A stretch of DNA of 64,000 nt, taken from Agelaius tricolor. Lineage: Eukaryota; Chordata; Aves; Passeriformes; Icteridae. Under the pieces are notes generated by a model that had not been told where the DNA came from, ran no database searches, and saw nothing but the letters and a program-made list of their open reading frames with translations. Within the stretch, counting starts at the first letter, position 1, and each line of letters starts with the position of its first letter. The position numbers were made by a program, and so were the translations under genes. The stretch spans positions 104,942,881 to 105,006,880 of the forward strand of contig JALJCS010000001.1 in assembly GCA_023055355.1 (NCBI GenBank). The letters run 5' to 3'. Positions 1 to 12,235 of this stretch are shown here, in pieces.

Positions 1-1744
1 GTGGTTTCTCTTCAGTCTCAACTTACACATTTAAATCATATTCAATGTTTTTGACCTTTTGGCACCACACACCAAGAGGCTCATGTGAGGAATCTGTTCC
101 TCTTGAATTGCTGACTGTAGTTTAAGACCATTGTTCAGAGAATTTCAGGATTAGGAATTTCAAACTGAGACGAATGTAATAAAAATGCCTTTATTCTCAT
201 TCTCATCTCTGTCTCACACTCTGTCACTCTCTCTCACAGGGTTTTGTACTGCAGCTCATCACCATTGCATCTGAGTGCATTCCAAATAAAATAAATAACA
301 GTAGCAAAGCCTCTAGTGAACATCATGGGGAACATCAACATTGAGAGGCAGGGCTTATAAATCTGCATGCAACACTGCATGAACGTGCTTAGATTGCTTC
401 CAGACTGGAGCTGGCTTACATCCAACTCATGAGTAAAGTGTACTTGAGTGACTCCAGGTCTATATTCTCTTGATGGATTTTCATTTGAGTTGATGTCTCT
501 TTCAGGGCAGGGATACAGTGGAAGAAAGGTGAAAGAGAGAGGACTGTTTGTAACAACTTTGTGTTTGTGATAACTGTGCACAAAATTTTTATTCAGATTG
601 TTAGTCTCACAGTTATGAATATCCCTGTGATTTCTTATGTTATTCCTCAATGAGAATAAGCATAACTTTAATAACTTTTCTTATTTAAAAAAAAATTGCA
701 GTGTAATTAATTTGATTTTTTAATGTAAAAGCACATGCTTCTATATTTTTTTTTTATTTTTATAGTTTCTTGTATCTTTAGTATTGTAGTTATCCTGAAC
801 AATATGCCATTCAACCAAGAGCAAATGTAATGATCATAATGGAGTGGCTTTCAAAAATGCAATATTAATTTTGAGAATAGATATAAACAGAAGCCTCTTG
901 TAGAATTTTGTAAGATATTGTCTGTGGTAAAAAGTATGAATAAAAGTAGCAATTGCAAGAATTAAGTGACAAGTATTCTAATAGGAAAATGTAAAGTAAG
1001 CAGTTACAAAATTCCTAAAGTCTGAGTCACATTAAACCAAGTGCAAGGGGAAAAAAAGGAGGAATTAAACCCCTTCCCTCAATGAAAACACAGTTAGATT
1101 TTAGGCATCATAGGGCAGATATTGTGGGTGATTTTCTGTATAACATAGATGCTGCTAACCTCGATTCCTAAATCTGATGAAGGGATTTCATTCCAGTCTA
1201 TTCAGAGGTTATCTTTATGAAACTCTCTTACTACTTTGGCTCTCTCTGGCTACTTTGTCAAGAGTTGACAAAGAAATGGTTTGCTGAAATGTTTGAGTAT
1301 CATCAAAAAGACTTTGATGGTAGTAACATTCAGTAACAACTATTTTTCTCTAACTGCTAATAAAATCTCTGGAGTTTGGATAACTTCTGAAAGGTTAGTG
1401 AGTGCAACTAGATTTTTGAGTGAAATCTGCAAGTGTAGGAATTGTGGTTCTAAAGTCAGAGGTATTGATGCAGTACTGTGCTTTGACTGTGGGCCTTCTC
1501 CCAGGTTTCTGGGAGAATACACTTTGTCCTGGGGGGAGGAAACAAGAATATAGGATCATCTATGATAAGCAGGTCTTCTAAAGTTCTCTTATTTTGGTAA
1601 ATTTTCACTTGCTATAAAATCTGTGCCATTTCTTGCCTAATTCATGTAGTCTACTTAAAACTGAAAATGTTATTAACCCTTGCAAAAGGGTTGCAAAAGT
1701 CAATTACCAGGTACATTTGAATCTGCAAAAAAACCTAAAAAAAG

Positions 1745-1758
1745 CCCCCCCCCCCCCC
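1745..1758 (+). repeat. Poly-C run (C14)
   Basis: An uninterrupted run of 14 cytosines follows an A-rich stretch. It is a mononucleotide repeat and is likely to be length-variable and error-prone in sequencing. Confidence 0.95.
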
Positions 1759-3246
1759 AAACTGGTGTACTTGGAAAATGTTGATTTTTTAATACATTGG
1801 TATGATTCCCTCAAGAGTGATTCTGACACAAAGGTTTTCCCAGTGAGGATCAGCATGAGACATATACAACAATTGAACAACTAAGAGAAAGCTGTTGAGT
1901 TCCTAAACTTAGAGGAAAAGATAGAGGAATTTAAACCTCAGACCTCAAAGACTGAGTGGATTTTTGCTAAGTTGGGTTTTGTAATTTCCATTCTTAAAGG
2001 CTGCATTATTTACTTCAAAAAGGAAGTATCCATTGGTGTTGAACATATACTTGGTGATATGTTTATAAGTTAAATGAGCATGGACTACAGTTTCCCAGTT
2101 TTCCTGGTCTTGAGACAAATATAAAGACAGTATCTCCTAGTTTAAATTGTAAGGGAATTAATGACTTGTATTCTCTTTAATACCCAGAGATGAAAATATC
2201 CCTGTTTAGAAACTAGAGAATAGTAGATCTGTTTTTATATGTAACTCAGAAAGTGCAAGAGAGATTTCAGTGAGATCTTTAAAACATTTAAAAGTAATTT
2301 AATTGGAATACAGCAAAAATACCAAAATATATATCTAAATACATATTTTTTTCCTAAAGGATTGGAAAGTTGAATAAAATTCATTTCCTGAACCCAATAA
2401 GCTATTCCTATGTGTTCTATATAAGCCTTTGTAGAGAATATTTGGTGAGAGCATTTTAGAAGACATCAAGGAAAAGAATATTTCTCCTGTACAGCTTCTT
2501 TTTATCATTAAAAATTATTTTGACATCACAGGTTGATACTACATCTGATGAGGACTATGTAAGTTATTCAATTTTTTTGCAAATGTTTAGTTATATTATT
2601 ATTATTATATTTTGAAAGTGATTTTTTCTAGGTATTAATCAAACTCCTATTTAATTTAATTTTATTTTTATTTTACCTGGCATATTAGAGCAAAGTGTCT
2701 GTAGAGCTAACTAAAGACAGCAAAAGGGGAACATTTGGACCTGAACCTCATGAGCTGCTGCTTTTGATATAACTCAGAGGCAGTGTGGGTCTAGACTGAC
2801 AGCTGAAAGAATGCAAAGGCTGAGGAATTGTATCCTGGTCACCAAAAAACTTGCAATGACTTTCTGGCTGGATTTTGCAGAGGAGCAAGAACATGTGTAT
2901 GTGGGAAGGAAAGAAGAGATTTATAGCACTTTATCAGAGTTCCTGACAGAACTGAGCCTCTAGAATGTCAGCTAAAAGGGAGAACAGAGAGAATATATCA
3001 GTAAACTTACTAAAACTTAAACTTTTTATTATTTTCAAGTGTTAGGATCTTTTCTAGAAGCCTAAAGAATGTATCAGAATTTTAAAGTCTTTGTTTGTTT
3101 GTTTTCTGCAGGGAGGTTCTGTTTCAAAACCTTCACATAGGGCCTTAGGTTTTAGGATTTGGAACAAAGGAATTTCAATTAATAGATGCTTCACAGAGTT
3201 CCAGTCTGTATTTGAAATCCATTGGTTTCTATAAGGAATAGGTTTG

Positions 3247-3294
3247 TCACAATTATTTATTACTTTATAATCACAATTATTTATTTCTTTATAA
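3247..3294 (+). repeat. Two-copy 24-bp tandem duplication
   Basis: The unit starting TCACAATTATTTATT occurs twice head to tail (3247-3270 and 3271-3294) with a single A/T mismatch. This is a recent local tandem duplication, probably from replication slippage. Confidence 0.9.
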
Positions 3295-5193
3295 TGTTCC
3301 TTAAAAAATCAACTTGTTTAAATTCAGATTCACTAGAAAACATTAAGACAACAGAAACCTTCATCTCTTTTTCTTCCATGGGGTCACAGATACAGAACTT
3401 AATTCAATTTGAGAAACAAAAGCGAATAGATAGAGAAGTGAACATCCCAGAGGTGCAGAAAATCACTCAGAAATGAGGAAGCCTCTAAGGTATTCCCTAG
3501 TTAAAGAAAATGTAGGAGGAATCAATAAATGAAGATGCCACTTATTTGAATTCTGGGAATACTGCTTATCCTAGCAGAAAGATAGCTCTTGTCAGCTCAC
3601 TTTGAGGAAGACTTAGGAAGCAATTAATATGTTGAATCAAAAAAGATAGAAACATGTGGAAAGGTCAAACATACAGGAATTTTTCTAAGGAAAATAACCA
3701 GTGCCCTGGATCTGTAGATGAGAACTTGCAGATTAGCTCATGGGAGGTGCAATAAAAAAAAGTGACAGCTAAAGCTTTTCAGCTTTTCATTGCAAATGTC
3801 TTTTGTCTTTCATATTCTTCCTTTTTCAGATGATTAAATTCCTGCAGAGTTCTTCCAATTTTGACATTAGTTGGAATAGAAGTGTCTTAGATGTTGGCCC
3901 ACTATCAACTGGGCTTTAGTAACCCCTGTGTATCACACAGGCTCTTAGCCACCTGCCAGGCAAAGATAAAGGTCCACAGTGTTCAGAAATAATCACAAAG
4001 GTGAAAATTTTACGTGTCTGGTTTTGTTTTTTACTCAGAAAACTTTAATCATATCTTCAGTTTCTTCAATTATATTCCTTGGTGGCTCAGCCTAAGTCTT
4101 CTTCAAAAACTGAGGAAGAATTTATTCCAGAACTTTGACCTAGAAACCCTAACAACAATTGAAATTTCAGCTCCCAGTCTTGTTACCAGGTGGTGACATT
4201 ATATTTCAGTGAGTTATAATACAAGAATGAGTAGCATTGTGAAGGGCAAAGGCATGGAAGTAAGCAAAGTGCTTTCCACCTAAAGCTTTGTAGCATTTTG
4301 ATTTGTCTATAAGAACTAAAATTATATGAAGCATCATTATTGAGAACCTATAAGTGTGTTTTGAGAAACATTGATGCAAGTCTCATCTCATAGGAACAAT
4401 GTGCAAGAATTCATTTCCTCAAAAGCTTACTATATAGATAGGCAAGGCCAACAAGGAGAGGAGAAGAAACAGTACCTATAGGATGGGAGCAGTAACTTTG
4501 TCATCTCCACATTCAATATCTCTTACTAGTCCCTAAATAGGTTGCAGAAGCATTCATATTGGGAGTGAGAGGTGATAATAGGTGAGACAATTACAAGGTG
4601 CAGCTGTTTACCTTGGCTATCTAACTGCTAACCACCTATAATTAAGCAGCCAATTTAGTGCTCTGTGACAGCTAGGTTAATGTAAATATTTTCAGCTGCT
4701 GTTAGCAGCCTTTACTCTGCAGAAATTGAGCTGCTGCTGACTCAGAAAGTTTCATGGTGACTGGTGAGACAAAAGGAGGTCACAATTTACTAGAAAGTTT
4801 GAGAAATACTACATTAAACTGCACCTTTTCTCAAATATTCTACTTGTCTTCTGATTTTACTTCACAAAGCTTGACATTTGTGGTTTGCTTTTACAGATCA
4901 TAGGGTCTGTTCATACATTAACTCTGCCTATAATTAGGTGAGTGTAGATAGCAAGCACAGCAAGAAATTCAGCTTTCTTCTCTGTGGCTGGAATTCAGTC
5001 ACAGTAATGTTTTCCTGCATGGTAGCTCAGGTATTCACTGCTAGGCGGTTCAACAGCTTTATTTTTAATTTGGTCCTTAAAATCTGGTTTAGGCCACCCT
5101 ATTACTTATAAAAGTCTATGACAGTCATCTGAATACTGAAAACAAGTCTTACACTTCTATTCTTTATAAACAATTTATCCTTCTCTGTCTATC

Positions 5194-5746
5194 TGTTGTG
5201 GTTTAACCCTATCTGGCAACTAAGTACCACACAGCTGCTTGCTCACTGCCCCACTCTCATGTATGGGGTGGAGAATCAGGGAAAAAAAAATGAAACTCAT
5301 GGGTTGAGGTCAGAACACTTTTATAATCAAAACAAAGTAAAAAGAAACCCAAACAAAAACATAACTACAACAACGAGAACAATTGTAACAAAAAGGTGGG
5401 AGAATTAAAGCCCAATAAAAACAGCACAACTGCTCACCACCTGCCAACTGATGCCCAGCCCTTCCCCAGGCAGTGATTGGCCCCTCATGGGCCACTTCAT
5501 CCAGTTTACATACTCAGCATGGTGTTCTATGCTATGGAAGATCCCTTTGCCAGTTTGGGACAGCTGTCCTGGCCATGTTCCCAAATAGGATTTTGTGCAG
5601 CTCCTCACTGGCAAAGCCTGAGAGACTGCAGCAACTAAAACATCAGTATATTACCAGCATTATTCTCTTACTTCATCCAAAACACATCCCTGTACCAGCT
5701 ACTAAGAAGAAAATGAGCTCTCTCCCAGCTGAAACCAAAAGAAAAT
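5194..5746 (-). mobile_element. Solo LTR of an avian ERVL-type endogenous retrovirus
   Basis: Read on the minus strand, this begins near 5746 with a diverged form of the avian LTR 5' end (GGTTTCAGCTGGGAGAGAGC against the usual TTTTGGCTGGGATAGAG). It continues through a TTTTCTTC..AGTAGCTGGTACAG block, a TATA-like segment (AGTATGTAAACTGGATG, about 5496-5512) and a CTCAACCCATGAGTTT block just past the expected poly(A) region. It ends at 5194 with GGGTTAAACCACAACA. That order matches a common avian ERVL LTR that I know from passerine genomes. No internal gag/pol sequence, primer-binding site or matching target-site duplication is visible at either edge, so this is an old solo LTR. The short ORFs inside it are incidental. 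Confidence 0.85.
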
Positions 5747-8700
5747 TCAGTCTCTTATGTTCAATTTCCCTGGGCCAGCTATTCAAGGAAAGATTTGACA
5801 TGTAGTTAGAAAAGTATTGTTAGGAGGAAATCTTTTAGTGCTATATCAGTACATCTCCCCCATAGTCCCCTCCCTGGTTCCCTGCATTATAAGTTTTTCT
5901 AGAAGATTTTGGCTTGACTCACTGTCTATGATTTTGTAAGACCTCCTGATGTGGAATACAAGTGAACATTGTCTCTTCTGATGTGTTGGTATATAACCTC
6001 TAGGGAGCAAAAAGACTGCAGTTTAGTTGAGCCTCTGTAGCAGTTGCCTCTCTTGTTCTCTATAGGGAACTCTAGAATGGAAAAGGCAGCCAGTCATGCA
6101 TGCTATAATTTACATCTGATTGATGAAAGGTTTAGTTTCACAGGAACAATTTGCACTGGGGCTCCTCTGGGCATAAAACTGAAATATTTTGCCACTTCTA
6201 TCCAGCATTAAGATTTCTCTTGATCAGTCTCATATCCTTCCATGTCAAGTTCATCCTTGGAATTAAGGCTTGAAGTTATATATTTAGATGATGCAGTCTT
6301 TTTCCTGTATTCAGCAACTGAGTAAGTTAAGTTGTAGCTGAAAACAATGCCTAATGACAAAGAAATACATTTTCTTGGGAAAAACCACATCATACAGTAT
6401 TTGTTATGGTTTCAAACTCAGTTTAAACTTCATTTATATAATAACCAAATATTTGCACATTAATTTGCTAAGATCTTCAGAAAAAACAGCTCCAAGCAGA
6501 ATGCCAGCATAAAACAAAAGCTTTTGGAAATCTCAAAGAGTACAGGAAATTAGTACTTGTTAAGGAAATAGAATCAGGCCAATGAGTTAATTATCAGTAA
6601 CTTCTCAAATACACATACTAAATGAAATACTGTTAAACTTGCTATTATGTAAAACTGTAGTTTATATTGCTATCATACCCCAAATATAGGTCCTGTTGCC
6701 CAATGAATAAATGCAACCACCACTAGGAAAGTTTTGTTCTGTCCTGGCATGTACCACACTGAAGCTACAGAACTAGAAAATCCTTGAAATGGAATAATTA
6801 AGGATAGTCGAGTTTGTTTGTTCTTTTCCTGAACTTTACTATTTCTGAAATATTAGGACACATTGAGGGGAAAAAGTAAATGAATCTGTGCAATGTAAGA
6901 ATAATCAGTGTTGTTTGCAAAGTCATAAAATATTTTTTTCAGTTAAATGTGCCTTCAAAATGAAACACCAGAAAATTCTCATTCTTTATATATATTTCCA
7001 AACAAGCTAAACATGTAAATATATAAATTTGCTGTAAAACTTATTAATGGGTATTTGTTTACATATTTTTATCTCAATTATCTATGCCCATAGGACCCAT
7101 GCAATCAATTTTTCACTAAGTAGTTTTCAAAATATAATTACTCTTATGGGTAGGTCTATGAACAACAGTGTCATTTACACTATCGTTCACTAATTGCACT
7201 TCTAAGCCGTTATAATGAATTATACTTGTACATTCTCTACGAAGATCAGTCAATGCTAATCATTTCTATCACATATATCACTGAGAAGACATCCATATAT
7301 AACAGCCTTTTCATTTACAGCCTCTTTCCCTTTTAATTTTCTTGCATTGTAAGAAAAGGCAGTAAATGAATGGTGTGTGTTCACACATTGTTAGCCTTGT
7401 AAACTAAGCAATAAAAGTTGGGATTTGAAATTTAGAAGATGAGTTTTTCTATTTTTTAATAAACATAATATGGAAATTATTAGGTTTGTGATTATTAAAC
7501 GTGCAGTTCTGGGACACCAATTCAGGAATTACTGGCCACGGGAATAAAAGAAATAAACAGTAATGGTATGAAACTTGATGTATTTATGAATGGATTGTAT
7601 AGAACAGATTTCTTTTCATGTTGGGTTACCAAATCTCATAAGCCCATTTTTTTGTGCTTTAACAAGACAGAGCAGTATCTACTACAAAGCAAGGAGATGA
7701 ATGGTTTAGTGTAACCAATCTACAGAGTGCATTCCTACATGCAGGCAGTAAAAAGGTTCCTTTGCAGGATGAGAGATGCTCAAATAATGATCTTGTAGTT
7801 TCATGAAATCCTTGTGACTTGACAAGGAAGGTGTAATTTCTTAAGATGTGGGAAACTTTGCCAGGGATTTAGGTACAAGAAGCCCAGAGTCCTTGAGTGT
7901 GAAAAAACAGCTGCCACCTCTTCTTTCCCTGTTATCATCACAGAATATTAAGATAATGTTTCACTATTGCCTTACTGGAATTTCAAAGAAGTTGTGGCAA
8001 CACCTATAAGCAAGGATCTTAAAAACACAGTATGTACAAAAAATGAATTCATGTTGGTATGTGTATCTAGTATAAACAATAAGCACTAACTGTTATCACA
8101 ATTTTTGTGGTTGGAATCCTCATAAAATTACCATGATACCTAAGTTACTGGTGTCTTTCTCACATTTGAGTTTCTAAGTGCTAATAGTGGAAGCTGTGTA
8201 TGAAAATATCAGAAATTTGAAACAAGTCTCTTAGGTTTTAAATGTGAAGGAAAACACAGAAAAAAAAGAAAATTGGTTTTTCAACACCAAAATTGCAGCT
8301 TACTATGAAAGAAAAGTTAATGATTCACCCAAAAGACCTATGGTTTAAAAACACGCTTTGAAAGGGTGAGGGAAATTCTTTGTGAGAAAAGTACAGTACA
8401 AGAAAACAGAGTACAACAGGGTTTTATAGAGTCTGAGTAGTGTACCTTCCTCAAGAGGAGTCACACTCCTCTCAACTCAGTAACTGAACCATCTTTTTTT
8501 ACAGATGGAGAGAAAAGGGACAAGAGTATTTAAGAATTCTTTTATTTTGTATGTGCTTAATACCTCCAGTGGGTGTTTCCTCACAGACATTCCAAAGACA
8601 AGTTTTAAATGGTGCAGTTTCATTATTCCGTTTACTACATCAATTTTCTCTAGAGTTGTTGACATGTATTCAGTAGATTTTGGCATTTTCATGTATGATT

Positions 8701-8846
8701 TTTGGAGTCTATTAAGTAAAATAGGGAATCATCATGCTGGCAAGCCCACATTCTCTCCAGTTCATGTGGACAACTATAAGAGAATAATTATTAGAAAATA
8801 ATGATCTGATTCCTGGTGAATTTCCTAGCCCTAAATAGAAGATAAA
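5747..8846. other. Gene-free AT-rich DNA
   Basis: This is unique, AT-rich sequence without recognisable genes or repeats beyond short A/T runs. The open frames are short and show no domain signature. One overlapping pair of short ORFs on opposite strands (about 8477-8801) is typical chance overlap. Confidence 0.5.
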
Positions 8847-9145
8847 GTGATAAAGAGATGGAAAATGAGAAAGCTACCTTTGCACAAAAAGGGAGGAAGG
8901 GGCTGTGTAAATGGACCATGAACAGCACCTGAGAGATGAAGTAAAGAAGCTCTACAGCAGACTAATTGCTGAAGGGAACCTGGTTGAAAGAGGTACTGCA
9001 AATTCCCTCCAAAACCAGGAACAGCCAGATTCTTGTAGTTGAAGTCTGCTTGTCAACAAGAATACAGTGCCCTGGAAAAAAATCCCAAGGAAGAGCTTTT
9101 CCTTGAACTATCTGCCAGCTGCCAAACTATGAAATGTGGATCTTA
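8847..9145 (+). pseudogene. Decayed coding-like segment, coiled-coil character
   Basis: Three short plus-strand stretches in successive frames read like one disrupted protein. The first starts with ATG at about 8858 (MENEKATFAQKGR). The second is a 43-codon ORF at 8911-9042 (MDHEQHLRDEVKKLYSRLI and on), rich in charged and leucine residues with a heptad-like pattern. The third, in a different frame from about 9039 to 9145, includes QQEYSALEKNPKEELFLELS. Each is ended by a stop or frameshift. Charged helical composition carried across frame changes suggests a broken exon or a truncated retrocopy. I do not recognise the parent protein. No convincing poly(A) tail follows, so a processed pseudogene is not proven. 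It could also be a fragment of a retroelement ORF, or chance. Confidence 0.35.
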
Positions 9146-10724
9146 TTATATATTATAAATCAATTTTATGGGAGCAAGGAAAAAATCCACCATTATTTTT
9201 TATATCAGGAGAAATCTATAAAACATTGAATTCTTAGGATTTATACTACAGTTTTGTCCTTGTACTTATGACTTTTTTTTTAAGGTATTAGGTATAGAGA
9301 TTTTCCTCAATATTAATATCTTGAAACAAGTATTCTGATAGAGATATCTCAGCTGAACTATTCTGGTGTTTTGCAAGTTTAAACTGGATGGGATTGCATT
9401 CCCCTGGAATGGGTGGCAGAACATTTTGTCATATGTACACTGCATTTGCCTTTGTTTCTCTACCTCTGAGTTTGTAGCCACCAAATATGAAGTATTATCA
9501 GAATGGGTAAAAAAAGTGTATGGAACATGCCTGGGGTCCTTTGGTGTCTGAACCCACAAAGCACATGAGCACATCAGTACAAAACAAAACAAAGCTTTAT
9601 TCTAAAGTTAGGACATTGACAAAGTAGCTGAAAGTAAGGGGTGAGTGAAGAGATAATAGACAGTGTTTTAGCTACAGACATACATTTCCATGGAATCTGT
9701 TTTTTCTCCTGCTCTAGAGCCCTGCACTCTTTGGTGCAGATCCATGTCTGTGAAAGGTCCTCTCCTATGCCCATCCCTCATCTGTTTCTGTTATCTACTG
9801 ATAATCTGTACCAAGCCTCTAAAGGACCTACTGTCAGAGCAGTCATTATTAGCTTCAGACTATACTTTCAGGCACACTTTGTGAGGGCAGACAATTTTAT
9901 TCAGTGGAACAGCCCTAAAAGCAGCCTTACTAAATAGTTACAGTCATTAACCCAGAGTTTCAGTACTGTAACTTTCATTTTCTTTCATAGGTCTAGTTAA
10001 CAGGAAATAATTCTAAGAATGGTCAAAATATGTTGTATCAAAAGTATATCTAGTACAGCACCTTGTCTGTTACACAGATGGGTAGTGGATACTTAAAGAA
10101 GACAATAAGAACATACAGGATTGCTTTCACTCCAGCATTTTCAGCAATCAATGCTTTAGGGCTTACAAAAGTGAGAGGTTGCAGTTGGACTGCTGTCTTT
10201 AATAACTGCTGATGTACCTATTCTCTGTCAGCTAGTCTAGTCATTCTCAGAAGTCATTTATGCTGCAAGAGATTCAGAAAGAAAATCTGCAAGTCCACAG
10301 CATATCATGTGCTGTAAAAAGCAGTACTTCTTTTTTAAATAATCTATTGTTTGATGATGTAACTGAGTGTTTGTAATTTTAATTCTATGACACATTATGG
10401 CTTGTTCCAATCTCTTCTTTTTCCCTCTGTTCATGCCTTTGGATTTTTATTATATGGCTACTCAGACATGCTGTCTGTGTCAGGTCCTATCTACTAAGCT
10501 TTTTCTCTTTTAAAGTACTCCCATGTTTCTGACTATTCCTTTTTCTACTTTTCTACTTCTATTGTATTTTTTTCCTTAAAAAAAGGCAGATGAGAGTCAT
10601 ATGCTGTATTGATTAATTAGAGGCATTTCTGGAATAGTGCACAATGATGTCTTACTGTAAATTTCTTTTATTTTTCTACCTTCTCTATGACCACTGCCAA
10701 TTTATGTCACTGCCTGACTGGCTT
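9146..10724. other. Gene-free AT-rich DNA
   Basis: No gene is supported. Overlapping short ORFs on both strands around 9266-9937 have no recognisable product. No transposon was identified before the CR1 cluster starts near 10725. Confidence 0.5.
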
Positions 10725-11495
10725 AGTGGATGAAGATGTTTATCTTCAGTAAGGCTTTTGGAATGGTCTGAAGTTGTCAAAGTGCAGGTCAGATTAGTTC
10801 AGAGGCGCAGAGAATTGTGATCAGTGGCAGAAAGTCCATCTGGAAACAAGTCACTAATTATGAACCTTGTGGTGTCCACCTGGGGCTGGTAGCTGGGCCA
10901 ATACTGCCAAACACTTTTATTAGTGACCTGGATGGTGGGGAAGAGTGTACCCTCAGCAAGTTTGCAGAGGATGTGAAACTGAGCAGTGTGTGGAAGACAG
11001 GCTGAAGAAATGGAGCTGAGGTGAATTTCATTATTCAAGGAAGGTTTACAAAGGGAAATGCTAAATCCTGCCCCTGGGAACAGCGGTCCCAGTACACACT
11101 AGGGGCTGGCCTGCTGGAAAGCTGCTCAGCAGAGGACATCAGTGCCTTGGTGGACAGCAAGCTCATCAGGTATAAGAAATGCATTATCACAGCAAAGAAG
11201 GCCAATAACAGAATCACAGAATCAGTCTGCAAAAGACCTCCAAGATTGTAAAGCAACCTTTGAGCAATCACCACCTTGTCAACTAAAGCACAGCACAAAG
11301 AACATCCTGGGCTGCCTTAGGGAGGCCATTACCAGAAAGCTCAGAGAGGTGTTCTTTGCTGTCTGCTCATCACTGGTGAGATACATCTGGACTGCTTGGT
11401 CCAGTTCTGGATGATTAAGGAATTGGAGCATCTTTCATGCCGCTTAGAAAGGTTAAAAGGTTATTTGTTTGACCTCAAGAAGAGAAATAAACAGT
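10725..11495 (+). mobile_element. CR1 LINE fragment with reverse-transcriptase end
   Basis: The plus strand follows the avian CR1 ORF2 and 3' region in order. It has the CTTCAGTAAGGCTTTTGG block, GTGATCAGTGGCAGAAAGTC, GTGACCTGGATGG followed by GAGTGTACCCTCAGCAAGTT, then GGGGCTGGCCTGCTGGAAAG and GCAAAGAAGGCCAATAACAG. After a nested insertion it resumes with ATCCTGGGCTGCCTTAGGG and GGAATTGGAGCATCTTTCATG, and breaks off near 11495. Several internal stops and small deletions are present (for example, the reverse-transcriptase block closes at about 11005), so it cannot encode a functional enzyme. It is 5'-truncated as usual for CR1. Its 3' end is missing or replaced by the unrelated spacer before the next CR1 piece. 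Confidence 0.85.
11211..11300 (-). mobile_element. Short CR1 3'-end fragment nested inside another CR1
   Basis: GAATCACAGAATCAGTCTGC followed by AAAAGACCTCCAAGATTGTA and CACCACCTTGTCAACTAAAG is the reverse complement of a CR1-family 3' terminus. It sits in the middle of the plus-strand CR1, between GAAGGCCAATAACA and ATCCTGGGCTGC, which are adjacent in the CR1 consensus. This is therefore a later, severely 5'-truncated insertion of about 90 bp in the opposite orientation. Confidence 0.75.
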
Positions 11496-11719
11496 TTTGT
11501 GATTCTCTGCAATGTCTTCAACACCTTTCCTGAGTGGCAACGAACAAGTTATTTTGATTATTCAACCTGCATTCTTCATAACCAGTGCTTTGAAATCCAT
11601 CTGCTGTTTCATCAGGTGGTCACTCAATGAATCAGTGAGTCATACCCTGTTGTCAATTGGCTGGGTATTGACAGGATAAAAAGAAAGGTAAATAGCCTAA
11701 AAAGAAGGAAATAGCCTGG
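11496..11719. other. Spacer between two CR1 fragments
   Basis: This short stretch does not follow the CR1 consensus. It contains a GATAAAAAGAAAGGTAAATA patch partly repeated a few bases later (AGCCTAAAAAGAAGGAAATAGCC), but no gene or named repeat. Confidence 0.4.
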
Positions 11720-12235
11720 ACATCCTGGTGGGTAGGTTGAATATGATTCACCATGCTACCCTCACAGCAATGTAGGCCTATTGCATAGTGCAAAGGTGGA
11801 GGGAAGGGTTTTTTTCTTTCTGTTCAGCACTTTTGCTGCTGCTCTGATTTTATGCTCTGCTAAAGGACATGTGACATGGAAGGTACAGCTGGGAGAGTTG
11901 AGTTTATTTGGCCTTAAGAAGGCCCTGGGAGGACCTTGCCACTGGCTTGAACTACCAGTGGGACATTACTGGGTATACAGAGCCAGAAACTTCTCAGAGG
12001 TACACAGTGAAAAGATCAGAGCTATGACAAGGGAAATTCCAATTAGGCTGTGAAAAGTTGTTTTGTTTTGTTCCATCAAGTGTAATCAAATGCTGGAACA
12101 GGCTGCAAAGAAGTTTTGTAACTGTCATTCCTGGAGATATTCAAAATTCAGCCATACAAGGCTGTGGCCCACCTGATCTGACTTCAAAATAGTGCAGCTT
12201 TAAGTGGGAATAGATAACCTTTCATTCTAAATTAT
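11720..12235 (+). mobile_element. Second CR1 3' fragment
   Basis: A second CR1 piece in the same orientation starts around GACATCCTGGTGGGTAGG, continues through TTCTGTTCAGCACTTTTG, and reaches the 3' untranslated blocks AAATGCTGGAACAGGCTGC, TTCCTGGAGATATTCAAAA and CAAGGCTGTGGCCCACCTGA. It ends near CATTCTAAATTATTTTGA. It covers consensus sequence that overlaps the end of the preceding CR1 piece, so it is a separate insertion and not its continuation. It is heavily diverged and non-coding. Confidence 0.75.

Larger units (their letters stand above)
1..5193. other. Gene-free AT-rich DNA
   Basis: No coding region, RNA gene or clear transposon could be supported here. The longest open frames (for example 234-650 on the minus strand) have no recognisable domain or coding-like composition. 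The stretch contains a C14 run at 1745-1758, an (ATT)n patch near 2594-2612, and a 24-bp tandem duplication at 3247-3294. A pyrimidine tract ending in CAG at about 205-240 resembles a splice acceptor, but the following frame closes after about 35 codons and encodes nothing I recognise. Confidence 0.6.

Noticed and set aside
234..650. 138-codon minus-strand ORF, and an acceptor-like pyrimidine tract on the plus strand near 205-240
   Set aside because: The ORF has no recognisable features. The plus-strand frame after the CAG closes quickly and encodes nothing known.
5310..5805. Overlapping ORFs on both strands of 61-110 codons
   Set aside because: They lie within or at the edge of the solo LTR, which does not encode protein.
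10799..11414. Overlapping ORFs on both strands
   Set aside because: They fall inside diverged and nested CR1 fragments. Only the short plus-strand reverse-transcriptase remnant is biologically derived, and it is broken.
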